Assembly: GCA_023405815.1 (NCBI GenBank)
Contig: JAEXXM010000014.1
Location: forward strand, 12,927-76,926
Source: Pseudomonadota bacterium
GTDB lineage: Bacteria; Pseudomonadota; Alphaproteobacteria; Rhizobiales; Hyphomicrobiaceae
Direction of reading: 5' to 3'
DNA: 64,000 nucleotides
Shown here piece by piece: positions 16,454 through 25,324 of the stretch (positions are counted from its first letter, which is position 1; each line of letters begins with the position of its first letter). The notes under the pieces were generated by a model that did no database searches, was not told the DNA's origin, and worked only from the letters and a program-made list of their open reading frames with translations. Position numbers and translations under genes: made by a program.

Positions 16454-17770
16454 ATGACGAGCCAAAGCGCCGCCAGGACTGAAATTGCCGCGGGCGCGTC
16501 GGCGACTGCCGAGAAGAAGGATCTCTATGAAATCGGCGAGATTCCGCCGCTCGGCTATGTTCCCAAGAACATGTACGCCTGGGCCATCCGCAAGGAGCGC
16601 CACGGCGAGCCTGACACCGCCATGCAGATGGAGGTGCTCCCCACCTGGGAGCTGGATAGCCACGACGTGCTCGTCCTGGTGATGGCGGCCGGCGTTAACT
16701 ACAATGGCATTTGGGCCTCGCTCGGTAAGCCCATCTCTCCCCTCGACGGCCATAAGAACCCCTACCACATCGCCGGATCGGATGCCTCGGGCATCGTCTG
16801 GGCCGTCGGCTCGAAGGTGAAGCGCTGGAAGGTGGGCGACGAGGTCGTCATCCACTGCAACCAGGACGACGGCGACGACGAGGAGTGTAACGGCGGCGAT
16901 CCGATGTTCTCGCCGAGCCAGCGCATCTGGGGCTACGAGACCCCGGACGGCTCCTTCGCCCAATTCTGCCGCGTGCAGGATCGCCAGCTCCTCGAGCGCC
17001 CGCGCCATCTCACCTGGGAGGAGAGCGCCTGCTATACGCTGGTGCTCGCCACCGCTTACCGAATGCTGTTCGGTCACCGTCCGCACGTGCTGCGCCCGGG
17101 CCATAACGTGCTCGTGTGGGGCGCCTCCGGAGGCCTCGGCTCGATGGCGGTGCAGCTCTGCGCCACCTCCGGCGCCAACGCCATCGGCGTCGTCTCCGAG
17201 GAGGACAAACGCGACTTCGTCATGCAGCTCGGCGCCCGCGGCGTGATCAACCGCAAGAGCTTCGACTGCTGGGGCGAGCTGCCGAAGGTCGGCACGCCGG
17301 AGTACGATGCCTGGTTCAAGAGCGCGCGCAAGTTCGGCGCCGCTATTTGGGAGATCACCGGCAAGGGCAACAACGTCGACTTCGTCTTCGAGCACCCGGG
17401 CCAGTCAACGTTCCCGGTGTCGGTGTTCATCGTCAAGCGCGGCGGCATGGTGGTCATTTGCGCCGGCACCACCGGCTACAATCTGACCATGGACGCACGC
17501 TATCTCTGGATGCACCAGAAGCGCGTACAGGGCTCGCACTTCGCCAACCTGATGCAGGCGGCGCAGGCCAATAAGCTCGTCGTCGAGCGGCGCATCGACC
17601 CGTGCATGTCCGAGGTCTTCCCCTGGGATCAGATCCCCAAGGCCCACATGCGCATGCTCCGCAACGAGCATAAGCCCGGCAACATGGCGGTGCTCGTCTC
17701 GGCGCCGACGACGGGCCTCAGAACCTACGAGGACGTGCTCGAGGCCAGCCAGAACCTGCGCAAGAAGTGA
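16454..17770 (+). CDS. ccr: crotonyl-CoA carboxylase/reductase
   Basis: 438 residues from the ATG at 16454, with GGGAG seven bases upstream. It belongs to the medium-chain dehydrogenase/reductase superfamily. The NADPH-binding Rossmann motif is GASGGLGSMA and the substrate region carries GVNYNGIWASLGKP. The conserved Asn in GVNYN, a Glu in WGYETPDGS and a His in QGSHFANL correspond, by my recollection of the family, to the CO2-binding residues that distinguish carboxylating enoyl-thioester reductases. It makes ethylmalonyl-CoA from crotonyl-CoA, CO2 and NADPH, the committed step of the ethylmalonyl-CoA pathway. The long insert NQDDGDDEECNGGDPMF is typical of bacterial Ccr. Confidence 0.95.
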   Translation: MTSQSAARTEIAAGASATAEKKDLYEIGEIPPLGYVPKNMYAWAIRKERHGEPDTAMQMEVLPTWELDSHDVLVLVMAAGVNYNGIWASLGKPISPLDGHKNPYHIAGSDASGIVWAVGSKVKRWKVGDEVVIHCNQDDGDDEECNGGDPMFSPSQRIWGYETPDGSFAQFCRVQDRQLLERPRHLTWEESACYTLVLATAYRMLFGHRPHVLRPGHNVLVWGASGGLGSMAVQLCATSGANAIGVVSEEDKRDFVMQLGARGVINRKSFDCWGELPKVGTPEYDAWFKSARKFGAAIWEITGKGNNVDFVFEHPGQSTFPVSVFIVKRGGMVVICAGTTGYNLTMDARYLWMHQKRVQGSHFANLMQAAQANKLVVERRIDPCMSEVFPWDQIPKAHMRMLRNEHKPGNMAVLVSAPTTGLRTYEDVLEASQNLRKK

Positions 17771-17781
17771 CAGCGTAAGCC

Positions 17782-17897
17782 GTCGTCCCGGGGTTGCCTG
17801 CCCTCGGCGAAGGCCGATGGGGCCCCGGGATATCTATACGCGCGCTCCGACCTCAGCCGCACGCTGGATTCCGGCAACAAGTGCCGTGACGACAGAG
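17782..17897. repeat. palindromic intergenic repeat, family A copy 2
   Basis: It opens CGTCGTCCCGGGG, contains GGCCCCGGGATATC and then GCTGGATTCCGGCAACAAGT, and closes GTGCCGTGACGACAG. The inner GGATYCCGGCAACAAGTGCCG segment is nearly identical to copy 1 at 2911-2934. It lies between the convergent ccr and YihY-family genes. Confidence 0.7.
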
Positions 17898-17908
17898 CGC
17901 AAATGACC

Positions 17909-18796
17909 TCAGTGCATCCGTGTTGGCGCCGCGACGGCGTCGAGGCCCATCGCGCTCATGCGCTTGAACTCGAAGATGCCGCGGTTGAGTTCGGCCCCGA
18001 GGATGACGATCACCGCCGTCATCTGGAAGAAGATCATCGCCACCATGAGCTGCGACAGGCCGGCATAGAACCGTGTGTAGTCGCTGAAGGTCAGGTAGTA
18101 CGAGTAAAGGCTGGCCGCGGTGATCCATAGGACCGTGGACAGCAGCACGCCCGGCCAGACGTCTTTGATGCGCCGTCGTCCGGCGGCGAGCCATAGATGT
18201 ATGGCGAGAAGCTGGCTTCCGATGACGGCCGCCGCCGACGCGTAGCGCAGGATGGCGCCGAGCCACGTCGAGCGCATGAGCGAGAAAGACTGCGTGATTG
18301 TGGGATCGAGCCGCGCCGCCATTGCCGGGCCGACCACCACCACCCAGGTCAGCACCAGCATCGACACGGCGCTGAAGAATACGAACACCATGCTCCGTGC
18401 GAGGCAGTAGAGATACGGCCTCTTCTCGATCACCCGGTATGCGCCGTTGAGCGCGGTGCGCAGCGTTTCGATCGCGTTGGTGGCGAAGAACAGAGACAAT
18501 CCGGCGCTGACCGTCAGAAGGTCGATGCGCGTGCGCCCCATGATCGCCTCCACCTGCGGCGCAAGGCCCGCGGCGACACCCGGCGGCAGGATCTGAAACA
18601 GTTGATCCACCGCCTGGGTTGCAAGCTCCCGGCCCCCGAAGATGCCGGCGAGGGCGCCGAGGAATATGCAGAACGGAAACAGCGAGACGACGAACGAGAA
18701 CGCCACCGCGCCCGCCATGGCGAAGCCGCTATGCTCGTAGAGCCGATAAATGGCCTCGAGCAATGTGCGGTAGCGCTGCATTCCCTGCTCCTGCAA
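17909..18796 (-). CDS. YihY/BrkB-family inner-membrane protein
   Basis: 295 residues with six membrane segments in the YihY (formerly 'RNase BN') pattern. The first amphipathic helix (LLEAIYRLYEHSG) leads into GAVAFSFVVSLFPFCIFLGAL. The signature YYLTFSDYTRFYAGLSQLMVAMIFFQMTAVIVILGAELNRG is near the C-terminus. Function in the family is unsettled; export, membrane integrity and serum resistance have been proposed. The first methionine (18796) or the sixth residue's methionine (18781) may be the start. Confidence 0.87.
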   Translation of the reverse strand: MQEQGMQRYRTLLEAIYRLYEHSGFAMAGAVAFSFVVSLFPFCIFLGALAGIFGGRELATQAVDQLFQILPPGVAAGLAPQVEAIMGRTRIDLLTVSAGLSLFFATNAIETLRTALNGAYRVIEKRPYLYCLARSMVFVFFSAVSMLVLTWVVVVGPAMAARLDPTITQSFSLMRSTWLGAILRYASAAAVIGSQLLAIHLWLAAGRRRIKDVWPGVLLSTVLWITAASLYSYYLTFSDYTRFYAGLSQLMVAMIFFQMTAVIVILGAELNRGIFEFKRMSAMGLDAVAAPTRMH

Positions 18797-18961
18797 CTCG
18801 ATCGAAATTCGGGCTGGAACCTACCCGCGTGCCGAGCCGCGGTCTATCGCGCCAATGCCGCGCCGGCACTAAGAAGTTTGCCCTGTCGCGCAGTTCCATG
18901 GACGCCGCCCGGCGCCTTTCATAAAATGGCAGCCGAGCCCGGGAAGGGCAGGGAGGTTGGC

Positions 18962-19519
18962 GTGGCGCGCAAGAGTGGCAAGAAAGGTCGTGCCGAACGC
19001 TCTGCAGGGGATGCGCCGACCCGCGCCGCCAAGCTGCGATCACCCGACAATGCCCCTCCACCCCTACCCGCGGCCACGGCGGCGGACGGGAAAGGCTTCG
19101 GATCGGAGGCCGAGGATGGCCTGCGCATGCTTGCAGCGCTCGAGACTTTGACCAGCTTGGAGCCCGACTATTCGGACGATCTCGCCTATGAGGCATCGGT
19201 GACGATTATCGACGCGGCGGGCCATGATCTCGTCGCCGCCGCCTTCAGTGCCGAGCCGGATAATTACCGTGCTCGCCGCCGCCTTCTCGAATCCCAAGCG
19301 GCCAGCCCCGAGCCATCTCTCCTGCTCAATGGCTACGAAACCTTCCTTGGCCCCGGCGACGAGGCCATCGTGGAAATAGTCGAGCCAGCCGCCGAAATCG
19401 GCGATCCGGCCACTGCCCCTGTTAAGTCCAACTCTGCTCAGCCCGCCTCGCTCACCGAGCGACTCGCGGCGGCGACGGGACCGGGTGCCCGTTTCCTCAA
19501 GGCATTGTCGGGCGGCTGA
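18962..19519 (+). CDS. hypothetical protein upstream of methylsuccinyl-CoA dehydrogenase
   Basis: 185 residues from a GTG at 18962 preceded by GGGAGG. The frame is open far upstream, but only this part has protein-like composition. A basic N-terminus (ARKSGKKGRAERS) and a proline/alanine linker lead into an acidic, mostly helical and strand-alternating central part (residues about 55-130). There is no membrane segment and no known motif. It ends 110 bases before mcd on the same strand, and its role, if related to that pathway, is not visible. Confidence 0.6.
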   Translation: MARKSGKKGRAERSAGDAPTRAAKLRSPDNAPPPLPAATAADGKGFGSEAEDGLRMLAALETLTSLEPDYSDDLAYEASVTIIDAAGHDLVAAAFSAEPDNYRARRRLLESQAASPEPSLLLNGYETFLGPGDEAIVEIVEPAAEIGDPATAPVKSNSAQPASLTERLAAATGPGARFLKALSGG

Positions 19520-19629
19520 CGCCCCTGCGGCACCGATTGCCTTGACGACCGGGGTCGTTATTCTGCAACGCAACACCAGCGCGGCGTCACAGAGACGCTG
19601 GCGAGACGAGTTTCCCAGGAGGACTGACG

Positions 19630-21309
19630 ATGTCGACTGCGGTGAAGACGGCCGAGCAGAACCTACTTTCAGCCGGCCCCGAGGCGCTTCTGAAGCGCGC
19701 CGAGATCGCGGTCGCGTCGGCCGAGAAGATCCTGCAATCGGCCAAGGCCGGCGTGCGGGCGGCGGTCGATGCCGCCGGCGGCATCGACAATGCTCAGCAC
19801 CAGGCGCATGGCCTTGCGTGGCTCGCCACCGCGGTCGAAGGGCTGCGGCAGATGCAGGTCTGGGGCACGCGCCTCTCTGCCGAGGGCCGCTTCGGCGAGT
19901 TCGAGCAGCTTCTCCTCGCCGCCGCCTTCGCCGAGTATCTCGCCCAGATCGCCGGCGGCATTCCGATGAGCCAGCTCGAACTCATTCGTCCCGAGCAGCT
20001 CGGCGTCTCGCGCGCTGAGATCCGCCGCTATGAGGACGAGGTGGCCGACATGATCGCCGCCGGCTCGACCCAGGACGTCAAGAAGCGCCTCGCCGACCTC
20101 ATCGCCGCGCAGCCGAACGCATCGACCTTTGGCGATGTCGGTCTCGACGAGACGCACGCAGCCATCTTCGACCAGATGCACACCTTCTCCGAGGAGGAGG
20201 TGAAGCCCTATGCGCACGAATGGCACCTCGAGAACGCATACATCCCGCTCGAGGTCATTCAGAAGGTCGCCGAGCTCGGCGTCTTCGGCCTGACCATGCC
20301 GGAAGAGTTCGGCGGCTTAGGGTTAGGCAAGGAGAGCATGTGCATCGTCTCCGAGGAGCTCTCGCGCGGCTATATCGGCGTCGGCTCCCTCGGCACCCGC
20401 GCCGAGATCGCCGGCGAGCTCATCCTCAACAACGGCACTGACGAGCAGAAGCAGAAGTATCTGCCGAAGATTGCTTCCGGCGAGATCCTTCCCACTGCCG
20501 TGTTCACCGAGCCCAACACCGGCTCCGACCTCGCTTCGCTCAAGACGCGCGCAGTGAAGGAAGGCGACACCTATAAGGTCACCGGCCAGAAGACGTGGAT
20601 CACCCATCCCGTCCGCGCCGACCTGATGACGCTTCTCGTCCGCACCAACCCAGCTGAGCCCGGCTACAAGGGCCTCTCCATGCTGCTCGCCGAGAAGCCG
20701 CGCGGCACCGACGAGGATCCCTTCCCCGCCACCGGCATGAGCGGCGGCGAGATCGAGGTCTTGGGCTATCGCGGCATGAAGGAGTTCGACATCTCCTTCG
20801 ACGCTTTCGAGGTGCCCGCGTCCCAGCTTCTCGGCGGCACCGAGGGCCAGGGCTTCAAGCAGCTCATGAACACCTTCGAGGCGGCGCGCATCCAGACGGC
20901 GGCGCGTGCAGTCGGCGTCGCGCAGGCGGCTATGGACTTGGGGCTAAAGTACGCGCTGGAGCGCAACCAGTTCGGCAAGCCGATCTACTCGTTCCCGCGC
21001 ATCTATAACAAGGTCGTCATGATGGCGGTGGAGACGATGATCGCCCGCCAGCTCACCTACTTCTCCGCTCGCGAGAAGGATCAGGGACACCGCTGCGACC
21101 TCGAGGCTGGCATGGCGAAGCTCCTCGGCGCGCGCGTCGCCTGGGCGAACGCGGACAACGCGCTGCAGATCCACGGCGGCAACGGCTTCGCGCTCGAATA
21201 TCCGATCAGCCGCGTGCTGTGCGACTCGCGCATCCTCAATATCTTCGAGGGTGCGGCGGAAATTCAGGCGCAGGTCATCGCCCGCCGCCTGCTCGAAGAC
21301 AAAGGCTAA
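19630..21309 (+). CDS. mcd: methylsuccinyl-CoA dehydrogenase (acyl-CoA dehydrogenase family)
   Basis: 559 residues. The N-terminal ~150 residues form an extra helical extension before the acyl-CoA dehydrogenase fold, a length and layout that mark methylsuccinyl-CoA dehydrogenases rather than ordinary ~385-residue members. FAD and substrate motifs are clear: TAVFTEPNTGSDLASLKTRA, then KTWITHP, and IHGGNGFALEYP. The probable catalytic base is Glu540 in IFEGAAEIQ. It oxidises methylsuccinyl-CoA to mesaconyl-CoA, the step after Ecm. Electrons would go to electron-transfer flavoprotein, not encoded here. The start at 19630 is preceded by CCCAGGAGG. Confidence 0.92.
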   Translation: MSTAVKTAEQNLLSAGPEALLKRAEIAVASAEKILQSAKAGVRAAVDAAGGIDNAQHQAHGLAWLATAVEGLRQMQVWGTRLSAEGRFGEFEQLLLAAAFAEYLAQIAGGIPMSQLELIRPEQLGVSRAEIRRYEDEVADMIAAGSTQDVKKRLADLIAAQPNASTFGDVGLDETHAAIFDQMHTFSEEEVKPYAHEWHLENAYIPLEVIQKVAELGVFGLTMPEEFGGLGLGKESMCIVSEELSRGYIGVGSLGTRAEIAGELILNNGTDEQKQKYLPKIASGEILPTAVFTEPNTGSDLASLKTRAVKEGDTYKVTGQKTWITHPVRADLMTLLVRTNPAEPGYKGLSMLLAEKPRGTDEDPFPATGMSGGEIEVLGYRGMKEFDISFDAFEVPASQLLGGTEGQGFKQLMNTFEAARIQTAARAVGVAQAAMDLGLKYALERNQFGKPIYSFPRIYNKVVMMAVETMIARQLTYFSAREKDQGHRCDLEAGMAKLLGARVAWANADNALQIHGGNGFALEYPISRVLCDSRILNIFEGAAEIQAQVIARRLLEDKG

Positions 21310-21318
21310 CCTCCTAAC

Positions 21319-21464
21319 TGTCATCCCGGGCGAAGCGAGCACATGCGAGCGAGACCCGGGACCCAGGAGCGAATTGCGAAGCTCCACATTCGGTGCTTCG
21401 CGCGCCTTACGCTGGATCCCGGATAGCCGTTCACTTCGTTCGCGGCTTCCGGGATGACAGAGCG
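21319..21464. repeat. palindromic intergenic repeat, family A copy 3
   Basis: The most complete copy: TGTCATCCCGGGCGAAGCGAG at the left, GAGACCCGGGACCCAGG and CTGGATCCCGGATAGCC inside, and CTTCCGGGATGACAGAGCG at the right. Outer ends CTGTCATCCCGG/CCGGGATGACAG pair over 12 bases. It lies between the convergent mcd and carotenoid-family genes. Confidence 0.78.
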
Positions 21465-21467
21465 CGC

Positions 21468-22313
21468 CTACGGCGCCTTCTCTCTCGGTGCACGCGCGAT
21501 GGTCATCGCCGTCAGCGCGACGACGAACCCCATCGTGAAGATCGCGGTGATGGCCGAAGTCTCGAGCAGATCACCGCTGCGCCAGTTGACGCCGTTTGCA
21601 TCGACGAGCGTCGTGCTGCCCTTGACTGCCCAGTTGACCACGAACTGCAGCGCCACGACGGCGTACATCGTCACTGCCTGCATGTAATAGCTCTTCGGGC
21701 GCGCTCTCGCCGCTTCCGGTCCCCAGATGGCAAGATAGACCGCGAACGTCTGCATGAATGCGAACACCGTCAGGTACCAGCCGAGGTAGTTCGACAAGGG
21801 GACGCCGAAGAGGCCGCCACCCTTCTCCCACACCCACCAGCCGCCGAGCGTCGACACGGCCGGATCGAGCGTCAGGTCCCAAAGCACCATGACGAATGCG
21901 CCGATGAGCGGCGTGGCGGCCACGGAAAGGCCGCCGCTGCCGCGCTTCACATCGCCGACGAGAACCGTACCGATCACCCAGGAGAGGTAGCCGACGCCGA
22001 GATAAGCCGGCCCGATGAGCAGTGGCACGTATCCGAGCTTCGGTCCGAGCGCATCCGTGTAGTGGTAAGGGCCGAACGGGAAGCCGGTCGCGACGCCGAT
22101 GTTCTCGATGGCGTTGCTGATGACGAGACATATCGCTGCGAATGCCACGATGCCCTTTAGGCCATAGCGCATGGCCCCGTGCACCACCGTGAACGTAAGG
22201 AGGATCGCCAGGTGCAGTATCGTCAGCGTGATGCCGGTGCTGAAGACAGCCAATACATCGACGAAGGCGAGCAGCGCGACGAGCACCCAAAGAAAGCGGC
22301 TAGTCGACATCAT
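21468..22313 (-). CDS. carotenoid biosynthesis family membrane protein (CruF/DUF422-like)
   Basis: 281 residues, seven or eight membrane segments. The conserved block ENIGVATGFPFGPYHYTDALGP, with LIGPAYLGVGYLSW after it and the charged WDLTLDP motif, identifies the DUF422 carotenoid-biosynthesis family, whose studied members hydrate the ends of C40 or C50 carotenoids. No other carotenoid gene is in view, so the actual substrate is open. It is transcribed divergently from the cNMP/oxidoreductase fusion. Confidence 0.78.
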   Translation of the reverse strand: MMSTSRFLWVLVALLAFVDVLAVFSTGITLTILHLAILLTFTVVHGAMRYGLKGIVAFAAICLVISNAIENIGVATGFPFGPYHYTDALGPKLGYVPLLIGPAYLGVGYLSWVIGTVLVGDVKRGSGGLSVAATPLIGAFVMVLWDLTLDPAVSTLGGWWVWEKGGGLFGVPLSNYLGWYLTVFAFMQTFAVYLAIWGPEAARARPKSYYMQAVTMYAVVALQFVVNWAVKGSTTLVDANGVNWRSGDLLETSAITAIFTMGFVVALTAMTIARAPREKAP

Positions 22314-22467
22314 CCATCCTCGCGCGGCGCGCCCGGTCCCAGGGGCCAGCCTGTTCGGGTCGCTGAATAGACTTTAGGCAGCCTATGACTTGATATTCCG
22401 CCCCTAGCGTCCGAGCTATAGGCTGGTTGTGAACGGCAACCTTCATCCACAGCACAGCGGTTAGAGC

Positions 22468-24135
22468 ATGGTTCAATCGGTAATCGAGACGCGCCTGCAC
22501 CAGGCGTTCCCGACGCTGCTGCCCGAGGAGATCGAGCGCGTGCGTCGCTTCGGCGAGCCCCGCACGTTTGCGGCAGGCGATCATCTCGCGCGCGTCGGCG
22601 ACCACGCTCGGGGCCTCATGCTCATTCTCTCCGGCAAGGTCGATGTCTTTCAGACGCACGGCGGGCATCGGTCGTTGATCGTCACCCACGAGCCCGGAGG
22701 CTTCATGGGCGAGCTGGCGCAGCTCGGCGGGCGCCCGGCACTCGTCGATGCCATCGCGCGCGAGCCGGTAGAGGTGATCGTCATCCCCACGGCGCAGATA
22801 CGCGCGCTGCTGATCGCCGAAGCCGAGCTCGGCGAGCGCATCATGCGCGCACTAATTCTGCGCCGCATGGGGCTCATCGAGACGGGCGCCGGGGGGCCCA
22901 TCATCGTCGGCGGCGCCGACAACCGCGACGTGCTGCGGCTCGGGAACTTTCTCCGCCGCAACGGCCATCCGCACATGCGCCTCGACCCGGAGGTGGATTC
23001 TTGCGGCCAGGTTCTGATCGAGAGATTCCAGGTCTCGGCAGAGGACTTGCCCATCGTCGTCTGCCCGGACGGCTCCATGCTGCGCAATCCCTCCGAGACG
23101 GAGCTCGCCCGCTGCGTCGGGCTGATCTCGCCACTCGATCCCGATCGGGTCCATGATGTGGCCGTGATCGGAGCCGGCCCCGCGGGGCTTGCGACGGCCG
23201 TCTATGCGGCCTCGGAGGGCCTGTCCGTTCTCGTCATCGACTGTCGTGCCTTCGGCGGGCAGGCCGGAGCGTCGGCGCGCATCGAGAACTACCTGGGTTT
23301 CCCCACCGGCGTCTCCGGCATGGCGCTCATGGCCCGCGCATACAATCAAGCGCTGAAGTTCGGCGCCGACGTTGTCATCCCGTGCGAGGCGCAGAGTCTG
23401 GAGCGCCAAAACGCCGGCTGCGGATCGTTCGTCCTCCGTCTCGGCGAGGACCAACGGATCAAGGCGCGCACCGTCGTCCTCGCTTGCGGCGCACGCTACC
23501 GGCGCCTCGATGTTCCGAACCTCGACGACTTCGAGATGTCGAGCGTGCACTATTGGGCGTCGCCGCTCGAAGCCAATCTCTGCGCCGAGCAGGAGGTCGC
23601 CCTTGTCGGCGCCGGAAACTCGGCTGGGCAGGCCGTGGTCTATCTCGCCAGCAGAGCCAAGAAGGTGTGGCTGCTGGCGCGCGGCAGCAGCCTTGACGCG
23701 AGCATGTCGCGCTATCTCGTCGACCGCATCTCCAACCTGCCAAACGTTGAGGTGCTGCTCAACGCCGAGGTGACTGGGCTCGAGGGCAGTGATGGACGGC
23801 TGGAAACGATCCGTTGGCGGCAGAATGGAAGCGAGGAGCGGTGCGAGATCCGCCACCTCTTCTTGTTCATTGGTGCCGAACCGAACACGGATTGGCTACG
23901 CGACTCCGGCGTGGCGCTCGATGGTAAAGGCTTCGTGCTCACGGGGCGGGGACTCTGCGATTCCGCAGGCAAGCTCCTGGAAACCAGCCGCCGAGGAATC
24001 TTCGCCATCGGAGACGTGCGCTCCGGTTCCGTCAAGCGCGTCGCCGCTTCCGTCGGCGAAGGCGCGCAGGTCGTCGCTGCGCTTCACGCTTATCTCGCCG
24101 AGCGGCCGCTTCAGGCCGACCATGCGCAGGCGTGA
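22468..24135 (+). CDS. cyclic-nucleotide-binding domain fused to a thioredoxin-reductase-like flavoprotein
   Basis: 555 residues with three parts. Residues about 15-130 are a cNMP-binding beta-roll (GLMLILSGKVDVF, then GFMGELAQLGGRPALVDAIA, the phosphate-binding cassette position). Residues 145-225 resemble a glutaredoxin-like fold without the CxxC pair. Residues 228-555 form a TrxR-type FAD/NAD(P) module with GAGPAGLATA and GAGNSAGQA. The catalytic CxxC of thioredoxin reductase is absent: the corresponding region reads SVHYWASPLEANLC. It is therefore an FAD enzyme whose acceptor is not thioredoxin in the normal way. A ligand-gated redox role is an inference. Confidence 0.85.
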   Translation: MVQSVIETRLHQAFPTLLPEEIERVRRFGEPRTFAAGDHLARVGDHARGLMLILSGKVDVFQTHGGHRSLIVTHEPGGFMGELAQLGGRPALVDAIAREPVEVIVIPTAQIRALLIAEAELGERIMRALILRRMGLIETGAGGPIIVGGADNRDVLRLGNFLRRNGHPHMRLDPEVDSCGQVLIERFQVSAEDLPIVVCPDGSMLRNPSETELARCVGLISPLDPDRVHDVAVIGAGPAGLATAVYAASEGLSVLVIDCRAFGGQAGASARIENYLGFPTGVSGMALMARAYNQALKFGADVVIPCEAQSLERQNAGCGSFVLRLGEDQRIKARTVVLACGARYRRLDVPNLDDFEMSSVHYWASPLEANLCAEQEVALVGAGNSAGQAVVYLASRAKKVWLLARGSSLDASMSRYLVDRISNLPNVEVLLNAEVTGLEGSDGRLETIRWRQNGSEERCEIRHLFLFIGAEPNTDWLRDSGVALDGKGFVLTGRGLCDSAGKLLETSRRGIFAIGDVRSGSVKRVAASVGEGAQVVAALHAYLAERPLQADHAQA

Positions 24136-24186
24136 GCTGCGCCAATCCGCTTGCACGCTGGACCCGCGGGTGCGATCACTTCATCC

Positions 24187-25155
24187 ATGACAAGGAAATC
24201 GCCGCGACCGCGCGTCGTCTCGCTCATTGCCAGCTCCACCGAGATACTGCACGCGCTCGGTGCCGGAGACCTACAGGTCGCCCGCTCGCACGAGTGCGAC
24301 TACCCTGCATCCGTGAAGCAGCTCCCCGCGGTTACGCGGCCGAAGTTCGACGTCGAGGGCTCCAGCGCCGAGGTTGACAAGCGCGTGCGCACCCTCGTCG
24401 AGCGCGGCCTCTCCGTCTACGAGGTCGATGCCGACGCGCTGGAGAAGCTTCACCCAGACGTCATCCTCACGCAGGACCAGTGCCAAGTGTGCGCAGTCTC
24501 GCTTGCCGATGTCGAGCGCGCCGTTTGCGAGTTCGTGCATGGGCGCCCGCGCGTCGTCTCCATGCACCCGCACACCATGGCCGACATCTATCGCGACATC
24601 GCGCGCATCGCCGAGGCGATTGGACGTCCGCAGGACGGGGAGGCGCTCATCGCCTCCATGCAGGGGCGTCTTGCTGCCGTCGCCGCCCTGGTGGCCGGAC
24701 GGCCGAAAAAGCGTCTTGCCTTCATTGAGTGGGTCGACCCGCCCATGTCGGGCGGCCATTGGATGCCCGAGTTGATCGACAATGCCGGCGGCATCAGCAC
24801 GTTTGGCGTTACAGGCGAGTCTTCGCCCTGGATCACCTGGAAGGATGTCGCCGCTGCCGACCCGGACGTGATCGTCGTCGCCCCGTGCGGCTACGACATC
24901 GAGGTGACGCGCCGCGAGGTCCGGCCGCTCGCGCGCTATGAGATATGGCAGCAGCTCCGCGCCGTGCGCAACGGCCATGTCTACCTCGCCGACGGCAATG
25001 CCTATTTCAACCGGCCCGGGCCGCGTCTCGTCGACAGCGCCGAAATTCTCGCCGAGATCATGCACCCCGAAGCTGCCGACTTCGGCCACCGCGGCAAAGC
25101 CTATGTCGACTACGAGCTGATCCGCCCTGGCGTGATCACAAAATCCGCCAGCTAG
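24187..25155 (+). CDS. BtuF-like cobalamin-binding protein lacking a signal peptide
   Basis: 322 residues from the ATG at 24187. The fold is that of the periplasmic-binding (BtuF/FecB) family: VVSLIASSTEILHALGAGD at the start, SHECDYPASVKQLPAVT, and the DVILTQDQCQVCAVS segment. This subfamily is annotated as cobalamin-binding protein. Unlike BtuF proper it has no signal peptide, so it would be cytosolic. Two cysteines in QDQCQVC could be ligands. It stands 4.5-8 kb from mcd and ecm. Since Ecm needs adenosylcobalamin, a B12-handling role would fit, but no transporter genes BtuC/BtuD adjoin. Confidence 0.8.
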   Translation: MTRKSPRPRVVSLIASSTEILHALGAGDLQVARSHECDYPASVKQLPAVTRPKFDVEGSSAEVDKRVRTLVERGLSVYEVDADALEKLHPDVILTQDQCQVCAVSLADVERAVCEFVHGRPRVVSMHPHTMADIYRDIARIAEAIGRPQDGEALIASMQGRLAAVAALVAGRPKKRLAFIEWVDPPMSGGHWMPELIDNAGGISTFGVTGESSPWITWKDVAAADPDVIVVAPCGYDIEVTRREVRPLARYEIWQQLRAVRNGHVYLADGNAYFNRPGPRLVDSAEILAEIMHPEAADFGHRGKAYVDYELIRPGVITKSAS

Positions 25156-25164
25156 GGGTGGCGC

Positions 25165-25299
25165 AACCCCTCACCCGCCGCTCGACGCCTGGCCTCGCGT
25201 CGACCTCTCCCCTGGGAGAGGTTAGACCTGAGCGCCTCTTAGCCTCTCCCGGTGGGAGAGCCCGGAAGCGAATGGGAATGAGCTTCCGGGTGAGGGGTT
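25165..25299. repeat. palindromic intergenic repeat, family B
   Basis: A perfect 12-bp outer inverted repeat, AACCCCTCACCC (25165-25176) and GGGTGAGGGGTT (25288-25299). It encloses two hairpins of the form CCTCTCCC...GGGAGAG (25204-25221 and 25243-25260) and a third, CCCGGAAGC/GCTTCCGGG (25261-25269 with 25282-25290). It is unrelated in sequence to family A but similar in architecture. It lies between convergent genes. Confidence 0.8.
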
Positions 25300-25324
25300 G
25301 GCTTGCTCGAAGGAGATTGCGGTC

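Noticed and set aside
18197..18961. Upstream extension of the 185-residue gene
   Set aside because: The extension is antisense to the YihY-family gene and arginine-rich. A GTG with GGGAGG at 18962 is a far better start.
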